Source: Amylibacter marinus (lineage in GTDB: Bacteria > Pseudomonadota > Alphaproteobacteria > Rhodobacterales > Rhodobacteraceae). From it: a DNA stretch of 64,000 bases. The number at the start of each line of letters is the position of its first letter. Position 1 is the first letter of the stretch. Shown here one piece after another: positions 8,842 through 17,215 of this stretch. The stretch is taken from contig NZ_BSNN01000002.1 of assembly GCF_030160015.1 (NCBI RefSeq), forward strand, positions 372,001 to 436,000. The letters run 5' to 3'. The notes under the pieces are model-generated. The model did not search any database. It worked only from the letters and a program-made list of their open reading frames with translations, and was not told the DNA's origin. A program made the translations under genes and the position numbers.

Positions 8842-9624
8842 ATGCAATCTGCTCTTTTTCTACCTCATGGTGCGCCCGATCTTGCTCTGAGCGATATACC
8901 CGGCACGTGGTTCCTACGGGGATTGTTCAAAAATCGGCCCATTCCCAAGGGCATTGTCATTATTTCAGCTCATTGGGAAACCTCTGATCTGACGCTGACC
9001 ACGGCGCCTAAACTGGATACGATCCACGACTTTGGCGGGTTTTCTTCTGCCCTTAATCGGCTGCAATATCCCGCCAAAACCGCGCCTTGGTTGATTGACG
9101 CAACCAAGAGCGCGCTGAGCAAGGGCACGTTTGCTGTCAGAGATGATCCGCGACGCGGGTTGGATCACGGGGCGTGGATTCCCCTGATGCTCTCGCGTCC
9201 CAGTGCCGACATTCCCGTTGTACAACTGTCGCTGCCAACAGGTCATAGCCCGCAGGATTTGTTCCTGATTGGTCGCGCGCTGGCAACCTTGGCCGTCCAA
9301 GACATTCTGGTCATCGGTTCCGGAGCAACCGTTCACAACCTGTACAAGTTAGCCCCTGAAGGCACTCCGGCGCCCCAATTTGCAATGGATTTTGACGATT
9401 GGCTTGAACGTGTTTTTCTCGCTCGGGACTGGTCGAGCTTGTTTCACTTTCATTCTCTTGAAAGTGGCCGGTTTTCACATCCAACATCCGAACATCTTCT
9501 GCCTCTTATCTTGGTTGCAGGGATCTGTGATGCGCGCCCGGGGCTAGAAATGCGCAACCTGCACAGAAGCTACAGTTACGGTTCAATCGGCATGGCCGCA
9601 TGGGAGGTGAGTGATGCCTCTTGA
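8842..9624 (+). CDS. Class III extradiol ring-cleavage dioxygenase, DODA/YgiD type
   Basis: 260-residue enzyme of the LigB-like fold. Candidate metal-site histidines are His9 (LPHGAP), His44 (SAHWE) and later ones in LDHGAW (His109) and ATVHNL (His165). Members open catechol rings such as DOPA using a single metal ion, often zinc or iron. It is 2 bases downstream of the GST gene and forms one transcript with it. Together with the LysR gene this suggests handling of a catechol or quinone compound. The substrate cannot be read from sequence. Confidence 0.85.
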   Translation: MQSALFLPHGAPDLALSDIPGTWFLRGLFKNRPIPKGIVIISAHWETSDLTLTTAPKLDTIHDFGGFSSALNRLQYPAKTAPWLIDATKSALSKGTFAVRDDPRRGLDHGAWIPLMLSRPSADIPVVQLSLPTGHSPQDLFLIGRALATLAVQDILVIGSGATVHNLYKLAPEGTPAPQFAMDFDDWLERVFLARDWSSLFHFHSLESGRFSHPTSEHLLPLILVAGICDARPGLEMRNLHRSYSYGSIGMAAWEVSDAS

Positions 9625-9893
9625 GGCTGTGTAGTTGTCTGGAAATACCGTGAGTGAGGGGCGGGGTAAAGTGATACCAGATAGCGCGCAAAGTCTATTT
9701 AGGGGAAGGGACCGGCTTTGGGCCGCGCAAGTCAGTTTGAATTTCGAGTGTGGTTTAGTGAGCCTGCGAAAACTAGGTATCGGAAAACGATATGGAAGTG
9801 AATTCCATTAACTGGGCACCATAATATCGGCGTAACTATGTGGCCTGATTGCTAAGCATTGTGGGTAACGGCAAGTATGCTGCCAAACCGACC

Positions 9894-10358
9894 TTAGGAA
9901 CTAATTTTATTTCGTTCGTGAAGCTTGCTTTTAAGCCCGCTTGGATAGAGTTCCAAATCTCCACGATCCAATTGGTCTATATCATACCAGCGGGCAGTGC
10001 ACTTTTCACCGTTGTCTTCAAAGTACTCTATGGTATCATCTTGCTCATAGGCGTCGGTTGGGAATGACACATCGGATACGAATGTGATTTCATGTCCGAC
10101 GACCCCTTGGTGCGTGTAAATGTTCTCTAGAACTAATGGCGCACCGATTGCTTCAACCCTAACACCGAGTTCTTCGTCGAATTCTCGCACAAGCGCCTCA
10201 CGCCATGTCTCACCGAACTCTAGTCTGCCGCCGAGAGGTCTAACTCCTTTTACAGTCCCGTCATCAAGATAAATCTCGCTCGCGAGCAACAAGCCTTTTC
10301 GCCAGACAAGGCCCAGAGCTTTTACTTGTATGTTTTGTTGTGGTCTCCAGACAGTCAT
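9894..10358 (-). CDS. Nudix hydrolase
   Basis: 154 residues. The Nudix box G-x5-E-x7-RE-U-x-EE-x-GU is complete: Gly44, Glu50, Arg58-Glu59, Glu62-Glu63, Gly65, Val66 (GRLEFGETWREALVREF, then DEELGV). Such enzymes cleave nucleoside diphosphates linked to another moiety; the residues outside the box do not tell me which. It stands alone in a gene-poor stretch, with about 270 empty bases downstream and about 780 upstream, which suggests a recently gained or loosely held gene. Confidence 0.85.
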   Translation of the reverse strand: MTVWRPQQNIQVKALGLVWRKGLLLASEIYLDDGTVKGVRPLGGRLEFGETWREALVREFDEELGVRVEAIGAPLVLENIYTHQGVVGHEITFVSDVSFPTDAYEQDDTIEYFEDNGEKCTARWYDIDQLDRGDLELYPSGLKSKLHERNKISS

Positions 10359-10398
10359 CGTTCACACTTACCACGATAAGCCTCAGTGTCTAGGTAGG

Positions 10399-10659
10399 TC
10401 AGGGCTGTTTTCGAGCCTTTTGATAGTCGTCTATCGGGGCATTGATTTCTAGCAGATTGTAGTTGTTATTTTTTGGGTCGTGTTCATGTCGTATGACAAC
10501 ATCTAACGTTTCCAGTTGGCTGAGATCTATAAAAGCTTACCCCTCGTTCAACAGGTTTAGGCCCATTTGACTGAAGACATATATTAGAAAGCTGTTGTCG
10601 ACTGAGCATCTAGTGAAAAATTGGGGCAGGGAACGAGAAACTTGGTATAGGCTTTGCTG
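10399..10659 (-). pseudogene. Probable decayed reading frame, family unknown
   Basis: On the minus strand one frame runs from a stop at 10662 to a stop at 10399, broken once by TAA at 10539-10537. Before the break it reads NSFLIYVFSQMGLNLLNEG and after it AFIDLSQLETLDVVIRHEHD followed by PKNNNYNLLEINAPIDDYQK. Both halves look like ordinary protein and join smoothly across the stop. There is no start codon with a ribosome-binding site. I read it as the C-terminal remnant of a gene with a nonsense mutation; I do not recognise the family. A chance open frame is possible. Confidence 0.3.
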
Positions 10660-11141
10660 TCAGGAGACGCCAAGTTTTTAGGTTTGTAAAAAATTGATAT
10701 TTATCTGTGATTTGCGCGGATCAATGTACCGAAGGAAGTTATCGAGTCTCAAAGAAGGAGTCTTAGGAATATAGAGTATGTATATGACCAGATTTCGGTA
10801 TGTATAGTTCTTATAATTGATATTATGTTAATTTAGTAAATTGTAGACTTCATGTGATAGCCAGTATAAATCATATATATCAAGACCCTAAAGGTTACAG
10901 CTCATTTTCCGATAATCCTCTTGATGCTGAAGTGGTATAAAGGGCTGTGATCATGTTCTTTTAATACCCAGCACAGACATCACTATTGATCGATGCGAAA
11001 CATTGTAATCTGGATAGCATAGAGAAATACGATCAACGGGCAACTTAGTGAGCAAAATGTCTGTAACATCAACTGTTGCGTAATGATGGTAACTATTGTA
11101 GTTGCGTGATGTAACCACATCAATTCATTCCACCTCAGGCC
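10660..11141. other. AT-rich stretch without a gene
   Basis: About 480 bases before the DUF6525 gene with no reading frame I can support on either strand. An imperfect direct repeat (GTTGCGTAATGATGGTAAC at 11075-11093 and GTTGCGTGATG-TAAC at 11101-11115) lies just before the DUF6525 gene. No transposase remnant or tRNA end was recognised. Confidence 0.4.
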
Positions 11142-11420
11142 ATGCCAAAGTGTCGATCTAAAAATCTAGGAAGCACCAGCCTGCGCGGCCGTCGCCGCAG
11201 TGGTGATCCAATGCAGGCCTATGATGCCTTGCCTGGCCCACTACGCCAATGGCTCTCACAGGCGGCTCTGCCATGGTCACCTGTCTCAGCCAAGCGCATC
11301 TGGAACCGTGTTCGCGCCGAAGGACACAGCGTAGAAGCCGCGCTGGAAACTCTGAGGCGTGCAGAAGGCAAAACACTGTCCCGTGACAAATACTCCATCA
11401 GCAATCAAACAAAATGTTAG
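11142..11420 (+). CDS. DUF6525 family protein
   Basis: 92 residues, basic, no signal peptide. The core NLGSTSLRGRRRSGDPM, then AYDALPGPLRQWL and AALPWSPVSAKRIW, matches a small uncharacterised family common in Rhodobacterales that I know as DUF6525. The C-terminal part is helical (VEAALETLRRAEGKTLSRD). It converges on sufS, whose stop lies 51 bases away. The start is the ATG at 11142, with only a weak AGG upstream. Function unknown. Confidence 0.7.
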   Translation: MPKCRSKNLGSTSLRGRRRSGDPMQAYDALPGPLRQWLSQAALPWSPVSAKRIWNRVRAEGHSVEAALETLRRAEGKTLSRDKYSISNQTKC

Positions 11421-11471
11421 AACCTTGATTAGCCGCCGCGCTGGTGTATTTGAGGTTCGACTAATGAGCCA

Positions 11472-12692
11472 TTATGCGAACAACTCGTGGCAGAGGGTCA
11501 GCGCATCTACCAATTTATCCACCTCTTCCATCGTGTTATAAAGACCAAAGGAAGCGCGGCAGGTGGCATTTACGCCAAGATGCTGCATCAAGGGTTGCGC
11601 ACAGTGGTGCCCTGCCCGTACGGCTATGCCGCGTTGATCTACCACGGTGGATATATCATGCGGATGCCCGTGGCCCTCGATGGTCAAAGAAAAGATCGCG
11701 CCTTTGTCCACGGTGGTGCCTTGGACATTTAGCCAATTCAAAGCGCCGAGGCGCTCTGTTGCATAATCGCGCAGAGCGTTTTCATGGGCATGAATGTTTT
11801 CAATTCCTAGATCTGTGATGAAATCAAGGGCCGCACCAAAGCCGATGGTTTGAACAATTCCGGGGGTTCCTGCCTCGAATTTATGTACACCGCCGTTATA
11901 GCAGACCGTGTCGCGGGTCACCTCTTTGATCATATCACCACCGCCGATAAACGGGATCATTTCCTCTTGGCGTTCTCGCTTAACATAGATGGCGCCAGAG
12001 CCGGTTGGACCATACAGTTTGTGCCCGGTGATCGCAAAAAAATCTGCGCCGATGTCGGCCACATCCACCGGCATATGTACCGCAGATTGCGATCCATCAA
12101 CCAAAACCGCAATTCCCTTGGCCTTGGCGCCGGTACAAATCGTTTTTACGTCGACAACAGAGCCCAAAACATTAGACATTTGCGTAATGGCTATCAATTT
12201 GGTTTTATCCGTGATGGCGTTCAGCACCGCCTGTGCATCTAGGTGGCCTGTTTCATCGGGTTCTACCCATTTCAGCACCACGCCCAGACGCTCGCGTAGG
12301 AAATGCCACGGCACGATATTGGCGTGGTGTTCCATAACACTTAGGATGATTTCATCACCGGCTTGCATGCGCGGGGCGGCCCATGCGTAAGACACCATGT
12401 TGATGCCCTCGGTGGTGCCCGAATTGATCAGGATTTCATCGGCGTGTTTTGCCCCAATGAAGCGTTGTATTTTGCCGCGAACGGCCTCGTAATTTTCAGT
12501 GGCAAGGTTTGATAGTGTGTGTAGCCCCCTGTGAACATTAGAATATTCTTGGCTGTAGGCCTGTGTGATGGCATCTATCACCACCTGTGGTTTCTGGGCT
12601 GATGCGCCATTGTCTAGATAGACCAATGGCTTATTATTGACCTGCCGACCAAGAATTGGGAACTCTTTGCGGATTTCATTTACATCATACAT
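11472..12692 (-). CDS. sufS: Cysteine desulfurase SufS (class II)
   Basis: 406-residue PLP enzyme that takes sulfur from cysteine for Fe-S cluster assembly. The PLP lysine is in ITGHKLYGPTGSGAIY and the persulfide cysteine is Cys364 in VRAGHHCAQPL, with the short active-site loop of class II enzymes. It is the last gene of the suf operon seen here and overlaps the yip1 gene by 8 bases. Class II enzymes normally need a SufE or SufU partner, and none lies next to it in this window. Confidence 0.95.
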   Translation of the reverse strand: MYDVNEIRKEFPILGRQVNNKPLVYLDNGASAQKPQVVIDAITQAYSQEYSNVHRGLHTLSNLATENYEAVRGKIQRFIGAKHADEILINSGTTEGINMVSYAWAAPRMQAGDEIILSVMEHHANIVPWHFLRERLGVVLKWVEPDETGHLDAQAVLNAITDKTKLIAITQMSNVLGSVVDVKTICTGAKAKGIAVLVDGSQSAVHMPVDVADIGADFFAITGHKLYGPTGSGAIYVKRERQEEMIPFIGGGDMIKEVTRDTVCYNGGVHKFEAGTPGIVQTIGFGAALDFITDLGIENIHAHENALRDYATERLGALNWLNVQGTTVDKGAIFSLTIEGHGHPHDISTVVDQRGIAVRAGHHCAQPLMQHLGVNATCRASFGLYNTMEEVDKLVDALTLCHELFA

Positions 12693-13164
12693 TGGGGTAT
12701 TCCACTTCGATTAAACAGCTGATCCACTGCCAGAAAAATACCATTGCCGTCACAATGGCGCCGAAAACGCGCATCTCGGGGATAAACACCGACAGAGCAG
12801 AGCTGAGCAACAACAATGGCACCGCCACCAATCCCGCCCAAAACAGCGCACGACGCGCCGCAACATAGCTGCCCTGCCCGCCAAACCGTGCCAGTATCCA
12901 GTGGCTTATGCCCGCGATCCCATACATCAACAGCGGCATCATGAAGACGCTGGCGATGAATTGTGCGCCTGCCAGTGCCGAAAGTTCCAGATCTTGTACA
13001 ATCGCGCGCTGTGCCAAGGCAGGCAAGAGCGACACAAAGCTGAGAAATCCATAGCACAGTGCAAAAAACAGTGTTTGGGGCTCTTCTATACCCGCCTGAA
13101 TTTGCCTGCGCATCGCGCGTTTTGGCGATGCATAGGCCCCTGTGATATCGGAAACTACGGCCAT
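12685..13164 (-). CDS. YIP1 family membrane protein
   Basis: 159 residues with four or five hydrophobic helices (about 35-60, 70-100, 115-135, 140-158). The opening MAVVSDITGAYASPKRAMRR matches a small YIP1-type family encoded inside suf operons of Rhodobacterales, as I recall it. I start at the ATG at 13164, 5 bases after the sufD stop; an ATG at 13188 would add eight residues and overlap sufD. It overlaps the sufS start by 8 bases. A role in cluster assembly is only implied by position. Confidence 0.72.
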   Translation of the reverse strand: MAVVSDITGAYASPKRAMRRQIQAGIEEPQTLFFALCYGFLSFVSLLPALAQRAIVQDLELSALAGAQFIASVFMMPLLMYGIAGISHWILARFGGQGSYVAARRALFWAGLVAVPLLLLSSALSVFIPEMRVFGAIVTAMVFFWQWISCLIEVEYPNV

Positions 13165-13169
13165 GGCCC

Positions 13170-14450
13170 CTACCGGCGCTCCATCCATGCGCCCAGGCGG
13201 GTTTCGATTTCGCCACGCAGGGCCTCATCGGCGATCTCGTCCAGTGCCTCGCCAAGAAACGCCAGCGTTAGCATATCTTGGGCCTGTTTGTGCGGCACAC
13301 CGCGAGAGCCTAGGTAGAATAAGGCATCCTCGTCAATTGCGCCAACAGTTGAGCCATGTGAGCAAGCCACATCATCGGCATAAATCTCTAGTTCTGGTTT
13401 CGCTAGGAAATTGCTATCGTCATCCAACAGCAGGCCTTGGGAAATCTGGTAACCATCGGTTTTCTGGGCATCTGGTTGCACCAGAATTTTGCCCTGAAAG
13501 ACCCCGGTAGCGCCATTGCGCAGAACCTTTTTAAACACCTGACGGCTTTCGCAATTTACGGCGTCATGGGTGATGAATACCGTGTCATCATGATGAAAGC
13601 TGGCGCCATCACCAGCGCAGGCACCTGCAACGGTGGCTTGGGTGTCGTCTCCCAGCAGCTCTAGCACCACCTCGTTGCGCGTCAGCACCCCATTAACGGT
13701 TAGGGTGAAGCTGTTGAACAAGCTTTCGGTTCCAAGGCGTGCAAACATGTGGGTGACGGTTTTACGTTCGTGATCGCGACCTTGCGAGCGCACGTGGTGA
13801 AACGCACCTTTGTCTGCCACATCAACTTCTAGCACCGAGTTGAAACGGGCCGCTCCGGCGCCACTTTCTAGCACTGTGAGGCTTGCGCCTTTTTCAACCT
13901 TGATCAGATGACGTACCAATGCATCCGATGTTTCGCTGGCATGGACGTAGCGGATAGCAAGCGGTTTAGGGCAAGTGCCGGTGACGCGGATCACCAAACC
14001 TTGGGTCGCAAGGGCGGTATTTAGCGCCGCCAAGGGACGCTCGACGGGGTCTTGGCCGGCGGCCTCTAGGGTGCCAAACAGCTCTTTGGCCCAGTGGATG
14101 TCTGTGGCGGCCACATCGGCCAATGTTTCGATGCTACAGCCCGCCAATGCCAGATCATCAGATTGATCCGCATCAAACACGCCATCAACGAAGGTGATCT
14201 TTACGCGATCAATTTCATCGAACATGATAGGTGCATCGGTGGAAAAGAGATCAGCATCCGCCGTGGGGATCGCCGTAAGCGCCGATGGGTCGGTGTATTT
14301 CCAATATTCGTCGCGCTTATGCGGGGCACCCATGGCGGCGAAGGATGCGCGGGCCTTGGCACGGGCATCATTCATCCAAGCCGCGCCAGAGGGTTGGGCG
14401 TAGGCCGCCAGCAATGCGGCACCTTGGTCTAGTTTAGGTTGCGCAACCAT
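13170..14450 (-). CDS. sufD: Fe-S cluster assembly protein SufD
   Basis: 426-residue scaffold subunit of the SufBCD complex, paralogous to SufB. The C-terminal beta-helix and conserved end are clear (GSTVGAIDEDALFYLGSRGV), including the histidine in ACSHGSTVG that corresponds to the cluster-assembly histidine of E. coli SufD. The N-terminal part is a helical domain. Its start codon directly follows the sufC stop, so sufC and sufD are made in step. Cytoplasmic. Confidence 0.95.
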   Translation of the reverse strand: MVAQPKLDQGAALLAAYAQPSGAAWMNDARAKARASFAAMGAPHKRDEYWKYTDPSALTAIPTADADLFSTDAPIMFDEIDRVKITFVDGVFDADQSDDLALAGCSIETLADVAATDIHWAKELFGTLEAAGQDPVERPLAALNTALATQGLVIRVTGTCPKPLAIRYVHASETSDALVRHLIKVEKGASLTVLESGAGAARFNSVLEVDVADKGAFHHVRSQGRDHERKTVTHMFARLGTESLFNSFTLTVNGVLTRNEVVLELLGDDTQATVAGACAGDGASFHHDDTVFITHDAVNCESRQVFKKVLRNGATGVFQGKILVQPDAQKTDGYQISQGLLLDDDSNFLAKPELEIYADDVACSHGSTVGAIDEDALFYLGSRGVPHKQAQDMLTLAFLGEALDEIADEALRGEIETRLGAWMERR

Positions 14451-15206
14451 TTATCCAACCTCTGCCAAGATATCGGCGTAGCCGTTGTTTTCGACCTCTA
14501 GGGCCAATTCTGGGCCACCGGTTTTTACAATGCGGCCATTGGCCATGATGTGCACCACATCAGGTTTGATGTGATCCAGCAGGCGCTGGTAGTGGGTGAT
14601 CACAAGGAACGAGCGTTTGCCATCGCGCAGGGCATTCACGCCCTCGGCCACCAATTTCATCGCATCCACGTCTAGGCCAGAATCTGTCTCGTCTAGCACG
14701 CACATCTTTGGCTCTAGCATGGCCATCTGTAGGATTTCATTGCGTTTTTTCTCGCCGCCAGAAAAGCCAACATTCACAGGGCGCTTTAGCATATCCGCAT
14801 CGATTTTCAGGGTTTTCGCCTTTTCGCGCACCACTTTTAGGAACTCGCCTGCTGATAGCTCTTCTTCGCCGCGTGCCTTGCGCTGTGCGTTAACGGCTGT
14901 GCGCAGGAAGGTCATGTTGCCAACGCCTGGGATTTCCACAGGGTATTGAAACGCAAGGAAAAGGCCAGCGGCGGCGCGCTCGTCTGGTTCCATATCCAAC
15001 AGCTCTTGGCCGTTCAATGTGGCAGAACCTTCGGTGACCTCGTAGCCATCCTTGCCAGCCAACACATAGGACGTGGTTGATTTACCAGATCCATTGGGGC
15101 CCATAATGGCGTGCACTTCGCCCTCGCCGATTTCAAGGTCTACACCCTTTAGGATTTGTTTATTTTCTTCTTCAAGTCCAACTTGGAGGTTTTTAATATT
15201 TAGCAT
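14451..15206 (-). CDS. sufC: Fe-S cluster assembly ATPase SufC
   Basis: 251-residue ABC-type ATPase of the SufBCD scaffold. Walker A is GPNGSGKST (residues 36-44), the signature reads FSGGEKKRNEIL as usual for SufC, and Walker B with the catalytic region is CVLDETDSGLDVDAM. No transmembrane part, as expected for this soluble member. It lies between ybjQ (10 bases upstream) and sufD (no gap). Confidence 0.96.
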   Translation of the reverse strand: MLNIKNLQVGLEEENKQILKGVDLEIGEGEVHAIMGPNGSGKSTTSYVLAGKDGYEVTEGSATLNGQELLDMEPDERAAAGLFLAFQYPVEIPGVGNMTFLRTAVNAQRKARGEEELSAGEFLKVVREKAKTLKIDADMLKRPVNVGFSGGEKKRNEILQMAMLEPKMCVLDETDSGLDVDAMKLVAEGVNALRDGKRSFLVITHYQRLLDHIKPDVVHIMANGRIVKTGGPELALEVENNGYADILAEVG

Positions 15207-15216
15207 TCGTAGTGTC

Positions 15217-15531
15217 CTATTTAACTGTGACGGCTGTGCCTGTGGCAGAAACCATTAACATTGATTTGCCGACGACTTCGTATTTCAAATCGATACCGAC
15301 AACAGCGTTGGCGCCCAAATTTGTGGCGCGCTCTTCTAATTCTTGTAACGCGGCATTGCGGGCGTCGTTTAATTTGGCCTCATAGGCGCGCGAACGGCCG
15401 CCAAAGAAATCTGTGAGCGATGCAAGAACGTCGCGCACGACATTTGCTCCCATGATGACTTCGCCAGCGATAACACCGTGATATTTCTCGATTGTCGCGC
15501 CCTCGACGGAGAGTGTGGTTGTGATGATCAT
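15217..15531 (-). CDS. YbjQ / UPF0145 family protein
   Basis: 104-residue small protein of the YbjQ heavy-metal-binding-like family (DUF74), a pentamer-forming fold. Recognisable parts are [22 protein letters not shown] and [15 protein letters not shown]. It sits inside the suf operon between sufB and sufC; its ATG overlaps the stop of the small upstream gene as ATGA. The family's biochemical role is not known; its place among cluster-assembly genes hints at metal or thiol handling. Confidence 0.85.
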   Translation of the reverse strand: MIITTTLSVEGATIEKYHGVIAGEVIMGANVVRDVLASLTDFFGGRSRAYEAKLNDARNAALQELEERATNLGANAVVGIDLKYEVVGKSMLMVSATGTAVTVK

Positions 15532-15707
15532 AATGCCCCCCCGTCAAAACAGGAACCATCATTGAAATTGCAACCGTAATGAACTTCAACACCTGGAACG
15601 AGCATCCAGTAATCCCCCGGGATGCGCACCATGCCATGATCGGAACCCCCCAAAAGTGTTGTAATCAGCGCTACTATGGCGATACTAAGCGTAAATTTTC
15701 TACCCAA
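15528..15707 (-). CDS. Small secreted or membrane-anchored protein in the suf operon
   Basis: 59 codons from a TTG at 15707-15705 to a TGA at 15530-15528. Its ribosome-binding site GGAGG lies 6 bases upstream, inside the end of sufB; the frame overlaps the sufB stop by 8 bases and the ybjQ start by ATGA. The product starts [20 protein letters not shown], a signal peptide or anchor, and continues with [20 protein letters not shown] and two cysteines (46 and 53). I do not recognise a family. The coupling on both sides and the protein-like composition make it likely real. Confidence 0.72.
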   Translation of the reverse strand: MGRKFTLSIAIVALITTLLGGSDHGMVRIPGDYWMLVPGVEVHYGCNFNDGSCFDGGAL

Positions 15708-17205
15708 CTGATCCCTCCAAACTAATAGCTACCAAGGCCTGTGCTTCCATAGCGAATTCCATTGGCAAGGCTTGAAGCACATCTTTGCAGAACCCGTTGA
15801 CCACCAAGGCCACCGCCTCTTCTTCATCCATGCCGCGTTGGCGACAGTAGAACAATTGTTCGTCATCTACCTTGGATGTGGTTGCCTCGTGCTCTACGCG
15901 GGCGGAATTGTTTTTCACCTCGATATAGGGCACGGTATGGGCGCCACATTTATCGCCGATTAGCAAGCTGTCGCATTGGGTGTAGTTGCGGGCATCCTTG
16001 GCCTTTTTATGCATGGAAACCAAGCCGCGATAGGTGTTTTGCGCCTTGCCTGCGGAAATACCTTTGGACACGATGCGTGATTTGGTGTTCTTGCCCAAAT
16101 GGATCATCTTGGTGCCTGTATCGGCCTGTTGATAGTTATTGGCGATGGCGATCGAGTAGAATTCGCCCTGTGAATCATCGCCGCGCAGGATGCAGGATGG
16201 GTATTTCCATGTAACCGCAGAGCCGGTTTCGACCTGTGTCCACATCACCTTGGCGCGATCGCCGCGGCAATCGGCCCGTTTAGTGACGAAGTTATAGATG
16301 CCGCCCTTGCCGTTTTCATCGCCTGGGAACCAGTTTTGAACGGTCGAGTATTTGATCTCGGCATCCTCTTGGATCACCAATTCTACCACCGCTGCGTGCA
16401 ATTGCGCCACATCGCGTTGCGGTGCGGTACAGCCCTCTAGGTAGGAAACATGCGAGCCTTTTTCGGCCACGATTAATGTGCGCTCGAACTGGCCTGTGTT
16501 TTCTGCATTGATGCGGAAATAGGTCGATAGTTCCATCGGGCATTTCACGCCTTCTGGGATGTAGACGAAGGACCCATCGGAGAATACCGCTGAGTTTAGC
16601 GTTGCGTAGTAGTTATCCGATTGTGGAACCACGGTGCCCAAGTATTTGCGTACCAAATCTGGGTGCTCTTTTACCGCCTCGGAAATAGACATGAAGATCA
16701 CGCCCGCTTTCTTCAGCTCTTCTTGGAATGTGGTGCCTACGGATACGCTGTCAAATACCGCATCAACGGCGACCTTGCGTTCGCCTTCGGGGGCCTCGAC
16801 ACCGGCCAATAGGGCCTGCTCTTTCAAGGGGATGCCCAGTTTTGCATAGGTTTCCAGCAGCTTTGGGTCTACGTCATCTAGGGACTTTGGTTTTTCCTCG
16901 GCCATGGATTTTGGGCGGGCATAGTAATAGATATCTTGGAAATCGATTTTGGGGTAGTCGACCATGGCCCAATCGGGCTCTTCCATTTGCAACCAGCGCT
17001 CAAAAGCCGCAAGGCGCCATTCCAGCATCCATTCCGGCTCTTCGTTACGTTCTGAAATCAGGCGCACGATATCTTCGTTTATACCTTTGGGGGCATATTC
17101 GATTTCGATATCTGTCTCGAAACCATATTTATAGGTGCCGCTAAGGGATTTTACCGCTTCTACGGTTTCTTCTTCTACGCCATCCTTGGCAATCATTTCG
17201 CTCAT
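15700..17205 (-). CDS. sufB: Fe-S cluster assembly scaffold SufB
   Basis: 501-residue core subunit of SufBCD on which clusters form. The conserved blocks are all present: [20 protein letters not shown], the region [13 protein letters not shown] with the conserved cysteine, and the C-terminal [21 protein letters not shown] start at the ATG at 17205 ([10 protein letters not shown]), with AAGGGG upstream; the frame is open 63 bases further but that part overlaps the preceding gene. The gap to the desulfurase gene is 10 bases. Confidence 0.96.
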   Translation of the reverse strand: MSEMIAKDGVEEETVEAVKSLSGTYKYGFETDIEIEYAPKGINEDIVRLISERNEEPEWMLEWRLAAFERWLQMEEPDWAMVDYPKIDFQDIYYYARPKSMAEEKPKSLDDVDPKLLETYAKLGIPLKEQALLAGVEAPEGERKVAVDAVFDSVSVGTTFQEELKKAGVIFMSISEAVKEHPDLVRKYLGTVVPQSDNYYATLNSAVFSDGSFVYIPEGVKCPMELSTYFRINAENTGQFERTLIVAEKGSHVSYLEGCTAPQRDVAQLHAAVVELVIQEDAEIKYSTVQNWFPGDENGKGGIYNFVTKRADCRGDRAKVMWTQVETGSAVTWKYPSCILRGDDSQGEFYSIAIANNYQQADTGTKMIHLGKNTKSRIVSKGISAGKAQNTYRGLVSMHKKAKDARNYTQCDSLLIGDKCGAHTVPYIEVKNNSARVEHEATTSKVDDEQLFYCRQRGMDEEEAVALVVNGFCKDVLQALPMEFAMEAQALVAISLEGSVG

Positions 17206-17215
17206 ATCTTTCCCC

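Noticed and set aside
9790-9812. Short dyad TGGAA-N5-TTCCA after the DODA gene as terminator
   Set aside because: Stem is only 5 bp, no T-run, and it is about 170 bases from the stop codon.
15380-15637. 85-codon minus-strand frame across ybjQ
   Set aside because: Out of frame with both ybjQ and the better supported 59-codon gene; no ribosome-binding site.
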